DNA of 36,645 nt from a virus. Shown here in pieces: positions 7,760 through 16,061 of the stretch; positions within the stretch are counted from its first letter, which is position 1; each line of letters opens with the position of its first letter. The stretch is from the IMG/VR virus record IMGVR_UViG_3300050123_000027, positions 1-36,645 of that record; one strand, given 5' to 3'. Made by a program: the position numbers and the translations under genes. The notes beneath the pieces were generated by a model. That model was not told the DNA's origin, searched no databases, and worked only from the letters and a program-made list of their open reading frames with translations.

Positions 7760-8647
7760 TTATGCCCCTTGTGTTGCAAAGTTAGGAGATGCAAACTGTT
7801 GTAGCCGATTAGCAATGCTCGATGGTTGACCTTGTTGTTGGGCCAATGCAGTTTGTTGCTTTTTAAGCCCTTCTTCTTTCATCTGAGCTGCTTGTTGATC
7901 ACTTAACTTTTGTGTTTCCCACTTATTTTTATAATGGTTATATACATAATAAGTTCCCGCAGCCAAACCAGCTACGGCGACCGGAATCCAGAACCATGGA
8001 GAAGCGAGTGTCGCAAGAGCTCCTGCGCCTAACTTTGCCCCAAGGCCTCCAACCGTAGCGGCTGCTGCCTTACCACCAACACCAAGTGCCGTTCCCGCCG
8101 CAGCTCCTGCCGCCGTTCCAGCAACATTGCTCGCAACCTGTTGACCAACTCCTGACTGCTGCTGAGGATTCATCCATTGATCTAATTTATTCAGAGCAAA
8201 ACCAGTACCCGCTGCCGCAACTCCAGGAGCAGCCGCAGAAGCAAATCCTTGCTGTGGGGGTTGATAAATATTTTCAAAGGATTGCGTGCCTAATCCAGTA
8301 TTTACCATATTGTTCAAGTTAGCTTGTTGGCCTTGTTCAAACTGTGATCTTTGAGCAAGTGATTTCAATTGAAAGTCGTTATATGCGCCTTTATATGCAG
8401 CATCGCTAGCGCTTCCACCGGGTTCAACACCCTGAGAAGCTAAAAATGCAGAAAGGTTGGGAACTGCCTGTTGGGCATAATTTCTATTTGCGGCTTGTTG
8501 AATCGGCTCAAACGAAGGGCTTGATTGACCCAACTGCTTTTGTGCTTGTCCAAGATAATCATTTAACAGATTTTGTTGCTGTTGTGTCTTTGTTGGAAGG
8601 GCCATTGCTTGGCCGGGATATCCAGTAAGAAAGTTTCCTTGTGCCAT
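7760..8647 (-). CDS. DNA-ejection-type protein with one transmembrane helix
   Basis: 295 residues; ATG follows AAAGGAG. The N-terminal half is Gln/Ala-rich and contains QQNLLNDYLGQAQKQLGQSS. Residues ~165-210 are Gly/Ala-rich (GTAAGAAAGTALGVGGKAAA). A strong membrane helix follows (~214-236, SPWFWIPVAVAGLAAG), then a basic Gln-rich tail. It sits 3 bases from the second ejection-type gene, so the pair are likely internal virion proteins delivered with the DNA. Confidence 0.65.
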   Translation of the reverse strand: MAQGNFLTGYPGQAMALPTKTQQQQNLLNDYLGQAQKQLGQSSPSFEPIQQAANRNYAQQAVPNLSAFLASQGVEPGGSASDAAYKGAYNDFQLKSLAQRSQFEQGQQANLNNMVNTGLGTQSFENIYQPPQQGFASAAAPGVAAAGTGFALNKLDQWMNPQQQSGVGQQVASNVAGTAAGAAAGTALGVGGKAAAATVGGLGAKLGAGALATLASPWFWIPVAVAGLAAGTYYVYNHYKNKWETQKLSDQQAAQMKEEGLKKQQTALAQQQGQPSSIANRLQQFASPNFATQGA

Positions 8648-8672
8648 ACATATTCTCCTTTAATTTTATTAC

Positions 8673-9212
8673 TCACTGTTGCAAGTACTCAAGTACTACA
8701 TAGCATATAGTAAATGCAGTTCTGTTACTTCCCGTGATAATAGTTACATTGGTTGCATCAACTTTTAGTTCTATATTATTGGCTAGGGTAGGACTTGCAT
8801 AAGGCAACGGAATGTAGTTTTTACCCACCGTATCATTCGCAACCCCATAAATACGCGTAAATGTTGTGATACCGGTACACGTTATCCCGTGAGCAACTGC
8901 TGTTGTACCGGTATTGGGTAGCGCGCCAAAATTAACTACCAAGCGAAATACTTGGCGATCGGGATTCGATTCATTATAGGTGGACGTCAATGGATTTGGG
9001 AAGAATATCTGCCCATTAATGAACTGATTAGTATCATACCAAGCAGAGTCTTTAAGGTTGAGCGCAAGGCGGACTCGGTTTAGATTTTGATATAATCGAA
9101 CGATAAGTTCTTTAAACTCAGGACTTGTAACTTCAGTTTCATATATCTCAGATACATCAAGAACATCAGTACTAGATACAAATAACCCATCATAAATATT
9201 AATATCCGGCAT
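8673..9212 (-). CDS. Tail-associated structural protein
   Basis: 179 residues; ATG follows AAAGGA. The N-terminal ~70 residues are helical (TSPEFKELIVRLYQNLNRVR), followed by beta-strands. The C-terminal part (NFGALPNTGTTAVAHGI, then ITTFTRIYGVANDT and YIPLPY) resembles small knob or collar-type domains that recur in phage tail proteins. It lies 9 bases downstream of the large tail-hub gene. The exact role is unknown; a tail knob or fibre attachment protein is likely. Confidence 0.65.
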   Translation of the reverse strand: MPDINIYDGLFVSSTDVLDVSEIYETEVTSPEFKELIVRLYQNLNRVRLALNLKDSAWYDTNQFINGQIFFPNPLTSTYNESNPDRQVFRLVVNFGALPNTGTTAVAHGITCTGITTFTRIYGVANDTVGKNYIPLPYASPTLANNIELKVDATNVTIITGSNRTAFTICYVVLEYLQQ

Positions 9213-9221
9213 ACAATTCCT

Positions 9222-11531
9222 TTATTGCAATCTGTCTGCAGTTTTCTTGGTATACAGAATCATTCCTTGTATCTCAAAGTCCTCAAAAGCAATGGCGGTC
9301 GTTCTTATTTGTGCGTCACTCATTGATATGAATATCTGAATACATTCACCATCACCTTGGAAATATACTGGATGCCAAACACGTTCTTGATCAGACTCTA
9401 AAGGGACCAATACATACGGAGATGTTTCAAGAATGTTATTTCCAACAATAGCTCCGGATTGAATACCATCGGCAACTAATCCCGTTTCGCTCGATGATGG
9501 ATAATATTCAACGGTAACTTGTCCATCAGTAGTAGTCATAACGCCGAAATCAATCTTCGACAGATACACGTTACTATCAACAGCTCCATACGGATTCCAT
9601 TGCTTAGAAAGTATTCCATAATTAGATACCCGAGCAACTACACCACCACCAGTATAAGTTCCGGTAAATGATGCGATAATACTTACCGTATTAATACCAC
9701 CGTCGCCAGCAACCGCAACCAAATTCTGAACTTTATATATTTGATTATTTATTCCAGTAGTACCCTGAGCATCACGAATATAAATATAATCTCCCACATT
9801 AAGCGTGTGATCTATTATAGTTACGTTAACTCGGCTGCCTGCTACCACCATATTAGTAATCTGCATTACTGAGGCATTTTGTGATATTTCAGGGTTCACA
9901 ATAAAGACGAATCCTTGCTGATTACCCGCTATCACTTGCCTGAATTGAGTTGCATTAACACCGCTATCCCATGTTTGATTCGCTTCTTCCCATGTTAATG
10001 GAGCGGATGAAGCCCACGTAGTTGCTATCTGCTGCTCAAAATAACCAAAAGCAGTAATACAATCATCGTTAAATGCCCACGCGCCATTCTTATAGTTAAA
10101 GACGAGTACTTTTGAGGGGTATACTTCATTTGAATTCTGAGTAATTGAGGGGAATGACCAATAAACCATCTCGGTGAAATAATCTCGTATTCCAGCTACC
10201 CGTTGAACGCCTACATCTTTATTACTTATCTGAAATATCTGATCGGGTATCTTGTTATCAATACGCTCAACGTTTGAACCGTTACACGCATGTACACCGG
10301 TATTACCGATAGCTAATACAAACTTATCAAAAGGAACGGGAGATTGTTGAGACTCACACCCCAATTCAGCATTGAGCTTTTGCCACTTGAACGGTTGTAA
10401 TCCATTACCCGTAAAGGCTAATTCAAACGTGCTTCGTTCAAAGAATACAATAAGTCGATCTTTAATAAATTCAGCGCTAATAATCGCTTCTTCCGATGGG
10501 GGTGGCAAGAATCCCGCACCATTACCCACACCAGCAGCATTATCAAAACCACCATTTTGAGCGGGTTCATACCAGGCATTTGCAGCGAATGGATTTCCAC
10601 GATTCGACCAACGAACTCGATTGATATAAGAGATATTATTAGCTTGTGCGGCATCAGTTTCTACGGTATTTAAAAGTAGTAAATATCCCTTAAAATTAAC
10701 GATTAATCGAGAAGTAACTACATATGGACCAGTATTTGGCGCACCACCATTAGGAGCAACATAAAATCGAGCTGCAGTCCATGTGGCGCCATCAGATGTA
10801 TACCAAATTGGGTCATCATTGGCACTCACAACACCATTTCTATTTACCACAAAGAAATTGGTAACGAACATAGTTATGACGTTAATGGTTGCTCCGCGGT
10901 ACATTGATGCCCAAAAGAAGTTAATATTGGTACCGTGCCAAATTGGATTAACACCAGTCCCCGATCTATTCCAGAATCCACCGGCAAATACGTACGCAAA
11001 TTGTGTATCAAACGCATACGATGGCTGATTATTAATCGGACCTGACTCATAAACAGTCAACCCCATAACCGGTTCAGCGGGATAGAAATATATCTGGGTA
11101 TTAATAGGGGCACCCGCAAATACATAGACTCCAGTGGTTGTATTATAAGTTCCTGATCCTGCCCCTGTAGTAAGCATGGTTACTGGAACTCCAAGTGCTT
11201 GTACCGTATAAATCTGAGTACCAATAGAGAACTCTTGTCCCACTTTGAATATTGCCCCAGGAACTGTTCCGGTAGCAGCGCCCGCACCACTTGTTATACC
11301 AACAGCAGCACCACCAGCTAAAGCGATCCTTAAGCGTGAATATAAAGGGGCCTGAGCAATAGTTGTCCAACCATAGCCCATCCATTCGCTTCCGAATCGC
11401 TTTCGAAGCCTGCCTCGGAATACGTACATGTTATCCAATCGAGCAAAAGCATCATCCATAATCAGAAAGGGTTTAGTGTCAGTCTGTAGACCCGTTTGAA
11501 ACGGAACTATACTGAAGCGATCGAATGCCAT
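9222..11531 (-). CDS. Large tail hub / stabilisation-type protein
   Basis: 769 residues starting MAFDRFSIVPFQTGLQTDTK, with DNMYVFRGRLRKRFG at ~35-50. The body is beta-rich with repeated Trp/Tyr/Gly motifs (DDPIWYTSDGATWTAARFY, RVRWSNRGNPFAANAWYEP). It also has a segment that reads like a receptor- or hub-type propeller blade (FERSTFELAFTGNGLQPFKW). Proteins with this opening and length lie next to the adaptor gene in many podoviruses and are generally compared with the P22 gp10 tail hub or needle stopper. I infer that role from size, order and fold type. No signal peptide or enzyme motif is visible. Confidence 0.65.
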   Translation of the reverse strand: MAFDRFSIVPFQTGLQTDTKPFLIMDDAFARLDNMYVFRGRLRKRFGSEWMGYGWTTIAQAPLYSRLRIALAGGAAVGITSGAGAATGTVPGAIFKVGQEFSIGTQIYTVQALGVPVTMLTTGAGSGTYNTTTGVYVFAGAPINTQIYFYPAEPVMGLTVYESGPINNQPSYAFDTQFAYVFAGGFWNRSGTGVNPIWHGTNINFFWASMYRGATINVITMFVTNFFVVNRNGVVSANDDPIWYTSDGATWTAARFYVAPNGGAPNTGPYVVTSRLIVNFKGYLLLLNTVETDAAQANNISYINRVRWSNRGNPFAANAWYEPAQNGGFDNAAGVGNGAGFLPPPSEEAIISAEFIKDRLIVFFERSTFELAFTGNGLQPFKWQKLNAELGCESQQSPVPFDKFVLAIGNTGVHACNGSNVERIDNKIPDQIFQISNKDVGVQRVAGIRDYFTEMVYWSFPSITQNSNEVYPSKVLVFNYKNGAWAFNDDCITAFGYFEQQIATTWASSAPLTWEEANQTWDSGVNATQFRQVIAGNQQGFVFIVNPEISQNASVMQITNMVVAGSRVNVTIIDHTLNVGDYIYIRDAQGTTGINNQIYKVQNLVAVAGDGGINTVSIIASFTGTYTGGGVVARVSNYGILSKQWNPYGAVDSNVYLSKIDFGVMTTTDGQVTVEYYPSSSETGLVADGIQSGAIVGNNILETSPYVLVPLESDQERVWHPVYFQGDGECIQIFISMSDAQIRTTAIAFEDFEIQGMILYTKKTADRLQ

Positions 11532-11532
11532 A

Positions 11533-12147
11533 TTAATATCCTATTGCAAGATACTGAAACAACACTGCTTTAGTGGTAACCGTAGTACGAGCAGAACCGA
11601 AGACGTTGAATCCAACATTGGTAAATGTTGATAATCGAGCAAATCCGTCCCCATCTGCTACGTTAGAGTAAGCAGTACAAACCTGCATAGACATAACATT
11701 AGTAAAAACAGGAATATTGGCTGCCACGGGAAAAGTAAAATTAGTGGTACCATTTGCCGATCCTTGTCCCCATTTCAAAAGAACTCCCGAAGGAAGATAG
11801 GTCCAACCGACCACATTAAGTCCGGGGCTATTATTCGTGCTCAGGATAGACGCAGTCATCGGTATTTGTACTGCAGCACCACCTGATACTATTTTATTAA
11901 GAAATAGCTCATCTATTGACGTAACGGTCGACAATAAGTTATATGCACCAACTTCACCTGCTGCGAATGCAGGAGCAGCACCTTGCACGGGCCAGGTAAT
12001 CCACTTATGCTTCCCTTGGTCTCCAGACGCAAAATCCACATGGTTAACGTCTATTAAAACTTGAAGAGCTTGGAAGTTGGCCAAAAGATCCGCCTGAGAT
12101 TGCGAGAGCTGATCAGTTGCCTGCGGAATATTTGCATTATAAGCCAT
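11533..12147 (-). CDS. Tail fibre/knob protein with gp53-like C-terminal domain
   Basis: 204 residues. The N-terminus is helical (NIPQATDQLSQSQADLLANF), with DQGKHKWITWP at ~43-55. The C-terminal ~90 residues (VVGWTYLPSGVLLKWGQGS, FPVAANIPVFTNV, LFQYLAIGY) have the G-x-x-x-LP-G-hydrophobic-WG pattern and the Y-x-A-I-G end of the gp53-like phage fibre tip. It follows the 33-residue membrane gene with ATG after AAGGG. I infer a tail-tip or fibre-type protein. Confidence 0.75.
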   Translation of the reverse strand: MAYNANIPQATDQLSQSQADLLANFQALQVLIDVNHVDFASGDQGKHKWITWPVQGAAPAFAAGEVGAYNLLSTVTSIDELFLNKIVSGGAAVQIPMTASILSTNNSPGLNVVGWTYLPSGVLLKWGQGSANGTTNFTFPVAANIPVFTNVMSMQVCTAYSNVADGDGFARLSTFTNVGFNVFGSARTTVTTKAVLFQYLAIGY

Positions 12148-12152
12148 GGTTA

Positions 12153-12254
12153 TTACCCTTCTCTAATGAAATCAAAAACAATATACGAAAGCGCCATTAG
12201 TAAAAAAACCAATACGCCCATCCACAAGAAATAACTTATATTGGATAATGCCAT
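12153..12254 (-). CDS. 33-residue single-span membrane protein
   Basis: MALSNISYFLWMGVLVFLLM, a further short hydrophobic stretch and the tail FIREG form one transmembrane helix. Its ribosome site (GGAGGT, 10 nt upstream) lies inside the Gly-rich C-terminal codons of the preceding gene, whose stop is one base away. The next gene starts 5 bases after its stop. The tight packing supports translation. A holin, antiholin or tail-membrane protein is possible; nothing decides between them. Confidence 0.6.
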   Translation of the reverse strand: MALSNISYFLWMGVLVFLLMALSYIVFDFIREG

Positions 12255-12255
12255 G

Positions 12256-13398
12256 TTAAAAGCTACCTCCACCCCAACCCCATCCACCGCCATGTCCAAA
12301 TTGAGTTTGTTCAGTATACTCAGTAGCCACGCGTTGGTTGGTGTTTTGCACTATTGTTCTACGCAAACAAAGACGCTCCTGTGTCTTAAATTCAGGCATA
12401 ATCAATTGAACGCTATCCATATCCATACGATCTTCGAATATCTTTTTAGATGCCCCATAAGCAATATATTGCCACCATTCTTCGAGTGCAGGTGTACCGG
12501 TAACGTTATTGGTATTATCCATTAAATATGTTGGGCGAGCGTATACTTCGAAATTGATCCGATATGGCTGATCAGGAACAGGACGAACAATAAACGTGTC
12601 ATTGTAATACAACATGCCTTGGGGTAAGGACATAATAGACGGCACTGTTTGACTATTGATCGGACGACCAGCACCAGGCGGATTTGTGAAAGTAATCGTA
12701 TATTGTCCCGTTGCATAGTTAATTGTGTTTGCCGCAATGACCGCAGTTGGTGGATTTAGTTTTGCTGCAGCGTATGCAGGATCGTTAATATCATAGAGAT
12801 TACCAACTGGATATGGATTACCCGTGGTTGGATCGACTACAGGAACATCAACCAAAGAAAGCCCCATGCCCAGACTATCAACGGAGTCGAACAATACTTC
12901 ATTTTGAAGCAAAGTGTATCGTTGTTGGAATCCCGTTAAAGGTGGTGGAAGTATGGCTTGATTTGCATTAACGAAACCAGTGTATGTCGTAGTAATGCCA
13001 TCGCCAATTTGACCGATAGAAGCGATGCTATTAACTTTTGGATAAACTCCAAAGAACTGTTCACGTGATTGCGTGAAGAATGATTGATATCCTGCCATAT
13101 ATACTGGTGGATGAACACTTATGTACAAGTTTTGAAAGTTATACAATGGATTATTTATCGCGCCACTAAAAGAGGCTATATCCGTGGGATATTTATCTTG
13201 GTAGGGATTAGTATAAAACGTAAATGTTTTCCGCAAGTTAAACATACGTAGATGTTCCGGAAAATCATAGATCACAAACGTATTTATATAATTTTCTAAT
13301 TCTTGTTCACTCAATTGTGCAGTAGATGGCGCACGAGTAAGTCGACGAACTTTATTCTTTATCGCTTGCAGAGTACTTGTTGGCGGAATTATTGGCAT
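12256..13398 (-). CDS. Head-tail adaptor / neck-type protein
   Basis: 380 residues. The N-terminus (LQAIKNKVRRLTRAPSTAQL, then LSEQELENYINTFVIYDFPE) is a helical adaptor-like domain that often opens phage head-tail connector proteins. The body is beta-rich with repeated Pro/Tyr motifs. Residues ~310-350 (ALEEWWQYIAYGASKKIFED, then DMDSVQLIMPEFKTQERLCL) read like the helical end of tail-tube or adaptor proteins. The C-terminus is Gly/Trp-rich (GGGWGWGGGSF). It sits between the FCCH protein and the tail hub, where the adaptor gene is expected. Confidence 0.65.
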   Translation of the reverse strand: MPIIPPTSTLQAIKNKVRRLTRAPSTAQLSEQELENYINTFVIYDFPEHLRMFNLRKTFTFYTNPYQDKYPTDIASFSGAINNPLYNFQNLYISVHPPVYMAGYQSFFTQSREQFFGVYPKVNSIASIGQIGDGITTTYTGFVNANQAILPPPLTGFQQRYTLLQNEVLFDSVDSLGMGLSLVDVPVVDPTTGNPYPVGNLYDINDPAYAAAKLNPPTAVIAANTINYATGQYTITFTNPPGAGRPINSQTVPSIMSLPQGMLYYNDTFIVRPVPDQPYRINFEVYARPTYLMDNTNNVTGTPALEEWWQYIAYGASKKIFEDRMDMDSVQLIMPEFKTQERLCLRRTIVQNTNQRVATEYTEQTQFGHGGGWGWGGGSF

Positions 13399-13401
13399 TA
13401 T

Positions 13402-13761
13402 TTATCCTAATACGTTGTGTAATGCAGCAGTTAAAATATCATTCGACTCGCCTATCGGCACTACTTGAGCACAGGTATTAACATATGATGGTGGCGTAAC
13501 CGGTATAGCAAACGCATCAAAAAAAGTAGTATCAATATCAATGGCAAAGGTAGTAGGACCCGTTACGACGATCGTACCCGTCAGCTGATTTGCTTGTTGC
13601 ATGCCACATGCCACGGGAATATCCAATCTCACAATAGTTTTTGATATATACAAGTGTGCAAAGGTTGTAGTAACGATCGCAGGATTTGCATTAGTGATCG
13701 ACTGAATAATACGCATTGCTGGTTGGAAGATCGGATTAACGATCGCGTAACAGGTAGACAT
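13402..13761 (-). CDS. Small FCCH-domain virion protein
   Basis: 119 residues; the ribosome site is weak (GGGTTCTAACT before ATG). Residues ~35-90 (VRLDIPVACGMQQANQLTGT, FAIDIDTTFFDAF) match the phage FCCH-like pattern: G-M-x-x-N, a beta-turn, then T-x-F-x-I-D-I-D-T-T. The same domain occurs in the 377-residue protein at 14318-15451 (GMTQLN, FTINIDTTAFTAF). It is probably a head surface or head-tail joining protein. FCCH-type domains are known to recur in phage structural proteins. Confidence 0.7.
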   Translation of the reverse strand: MSTCYAIVNPIFQPAMRIIQSITNANPAIVTTTFAHLYISKTIVRLDIPVACGMQQANQLTGTIVVTGPTTFAIDIDTTFFDAFAIPVTPPSYVNTCAQVVPIGESNDILTAALHNVLG

Positions 13762-13763
13762 AG

Positions 13764-14228
13764 TTAGAACCCAGTCGCACGTTCAACGGTTATAATCTCT
13801 TTACCAGCGTTAATACCAAAGTCGTCCATATCCACGAACTCAAGGCTCTGGAATGAATAACGGGCTACCTTGGTCCCAATTCTCATAGTTGGATTACCGT
13901 CTTTATCGACAGCATGCGCATGAACTGGATATCGACCGCTCTTATTGAGATGCTTCGCAACACCTAGTGGAATGTTGGCGATTTCTCCGTCGGTGAACTT
14001 ATAGTTTGTTACTTGATCGCCTTTATATACCTTGAATGAGAACTCTATATTCCCACCAGGAACTTCATAAAAGTGGAAGATCCCTTTAACCATTTCACGA
14101 TCTTTATCGCGCATGTATTCGTAATTTGGCCTCTCTTTTGCTGCTGGGCGAGATGAAGTTAAATTAACTGGAGTATTGGGATTCCGTGAATCCTGTGTAT
14201 TTTTCTCTGAAACTGCTACTTTTGACAT
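13764..14228 (-). CDS. Conserved-looking virion-region protein, basic N-terminus
   Basis: 154 residues from ATG 14228, which follows AAAGGA; an in-frame ATG at 14273 has no such site. The N-terminal ~40 residues are disordered (SRPAAKERPNYEYMRDKDRE). A compact beta domain follows (KGIFHFYEVPGGNIEFSFKV, with VTNYKFTDGEIANIPLG), then HLNKSGRYPVHAHAVDKDG and a C-terminal FVDMDDFGIN. It lies between the head fibre-like gene and the small FCCH gene. I do not know the family; a head completion or tail assembly role is likely from position. Confidence 0.65.
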   Translation of the reverse strand: MSKVAVSEKNTQDSRNPNTPVNLTSSRPAAKERPNYEYMRDKDREMVKGIFHFYEVPGGNIEFSFKVYKGDQVTNYKFTDGEIANIPLGVAKHLNKSGRYPVHAHAVDKDGNPTMRIGTKVARYSFQSLEFVDMDDFGINAGKEIITVERATGF

Positions 14229-14317
14229 CTTTTTTTCCTTTGACTCCACGAGTCCTTTAATAGGAGAGTGCATATATATCTACACTCTCCGTACATGAGT
14301 CTTAATGACACTAAGGC

Positions 14318-15451
14318 CTATAGTCCGCCATATGTTGACTTACCAGCAACCCAATACATAACGTCCGCAGCGGTTGTACCTGCAGGTCCAGTAATCGCAG
14401 CACCAGAAACGGTACCAAGACCACCTGTTCCAAGGATCATTCCTAAGAAACCAGTGTTTACTGTTGCATCAGCAAGTAATCCGGTTTGGGTATTAAATAT
14501 CTGTAGACCACCAATAGAAGGCACTTGTGCGCCAAGAACTATAAGTGATGTCGCAGTATCTTCACCGAATGGAGTAAGTTCAGGGAATGAACTTGGCTGT
14601 TGAGCAACAGTTGGATACGTGAATGCAGTGAATGCAGTTGTATCGATATTGATAGTGAAGTTATAGTCATCAATTACCGTTAAAATAATCGCATTGCTTA
14701 CATTTCCAGTAGGGAAACCAAGATTCAATGGATTTGGATTTAACTGTGTCATTCCAGAAACTGCTGGAATGTTGAATCGTATTTCTTGACCAGGCGTTAA
14801 ACCATGCGCACGCGCAGTACTTACTACCGCGTTAACCGCTTGAGTAACGTTCGTAATAACTCGAGCACGTGGATAGAACAACTGTGAATTGCCATTATTA
14901 ACAATTCGGTAGAATCCAGCACCACCAATAACACCAGGAGCAGTTGCTAATGCACTTTGCGCGTTACCAGTAAGAGTGAAGTTTGTGTTAAGTGTTACTG
15001 CACCAACAACAAAATCAATACCGTTAACATCTGTTTGCGCTGTATTGCTCATACGAACAACAGTACCCACAGAAATACCCGCTGTTGAAGCAGTACTTAC
15101 TACAGGACGAGTTGCGTTAGTTGTCGCTGTTGTTGCAACAGGAGCGCTTAATAGTGGTTGTGCGCCAGCTGTTTGAGCAGATGGATCATACAGAGTGAAA
15201 CCACCACTTACTAATGTATCACCAGTAACTACTTGTCCACCGTTTGCATAGTATTTAACAATACCTGTTCCAGCGGCCATTCCACGTTGCCAGAAGAATT
15301 CATTACCAGCAGCTGCAACGCCACCAACCGTACCAGAAGCGGTATAGTTACGTACGCTCAGCCAATCTACACCAGAAGGAATAGCAATTATTTGATTAAC
15401 AACGGTCGCAGGAACTATAAATCTACCTTGACCAATTATTGTACCGTCCAT
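14318..15451 (-). CDS. Head decoration / fibre protein with FCCH domain
   Basis: 377 residues; ATG follows AAGGAG. The N-terminal part (GQGRFIVPATVVNQIIAIPS, DWLSVRNYTASGT) and middle are beta-rich. Residues ~205-290 are the FCCH-type domain (ARAHGLTPGQEIRFNIPAVS, IDDYNFTINIDTTAF). The C-terminus is Gly/Ala-rich and ends VMYWVAGKSTYGGL. It starts 10 bases after the capsid stop codon, in the usual place of a capsid decoration protein, and presumably binds the capsid lattice. Confidence 0.7.
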   Translation of the reverse strand: MDGTIIGQGRFIVPATVVNQIIAIPSGVDWLSVRNYTASGTVGGVAAAGNEFFWQRGMAAGTGIVKYYANGGQVVTGDTLVSGGFTLYDPSAQTAGAQPLLSAPVATTATTNATRPVVSTASTAGISVGTVVRMSNTAQTDVNGIDFVVGAVTLNTNFTLTGNAQSALATAPGVIGGAGFYRIVNNGNSQLFYPRARVITNVTQAVNAVVSTARAHGLTPGQEIRFNIPAVSGMTQLNPNPLNLGFPTGNVSNAIILTVIDDYNFTINIDTTAFTAFTYPTVAQQPSSFPELTPFGEDTATSLIVLGAQVPSIGGLQIFNTQTGLLADATVNTGFLGMILGTGGLGTVSGAAITGPAGTTAADVMYWVAGKSTYGGL

Positions 15452-15460
15452 GATATCTCC

Positions 15461-16061
15461 TTATATAGCTAGAGTTGCGCGAAGATTCAATATCCAAAGA
15501 TCATTTAAGATTCTTGGAACTTCAGCGAATTTATAACCAACTGAAGCATTTAACGCTAATGGACCATCATATATTGGTGGGCGATAGATAAAGCTTGCGC
15601 TGTAACCATCTTGTTCAATACATGCATACGCTTCCATTCCAACGCAGAAGATGTTGTATACATCTGCGCCAAGAGATGAAGCATTAGGAGAGACTGATCC
15701 GATAGATGAGATCAAGAAACGAAGGTTGCCAATAGCACCCCATTCTGAACGCAATGCATTCATAGGAGCAGGATATTGGTTCTTTTGGATGAAACCATTA
15801 ACGTTATCAAGATTTCCGGTCAACTGTGTTGAACATAATGCGAAGTACGCATCACGAACTGGAGCTGTACCAAACTTATCTTCACCTTCAATGTTGTCCA
15901 TAATTGTGTATGCATTGTTGTTTAACAATGAGCGAACAATTGTGTCGACATCAGAACGTGTGATTTCTGTTGGGTTGTCACCATTAACACCACCGGTACA
16001 GTTAATAAATGATGCAGTAGCCGCAAGCATATCACGGGTCAACTGATCTTCAGTTTGTCTT
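15461..16061 (-). CDS. Major capsid protein, exon 2 (N4-gp56 type)
   Basis: Exon 2 of the split capsid gene. It opens in phase 2 (third base of a Leu codon), then RQTEDQLTRDMLAAT, and runs to TAA at 15461. With exon 1 it restores the conserved order LG-x-x-LRQTEDQLTRDMLAA of N4-gp56 family capsids. Residues that follow include GVNGDNPTEITRSDVDTIV, YFALCSTQL and a C-terminal domain ending NLRATLAI. Just upstream is an in-frame stop (TGA), so without splicing exon 2 cannot be read from exon 1. The protein forms the HK97-fold shell. A stand-alone start at ATG 16042 would lack the conserved N-terminal half. Confidence 0.88.
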
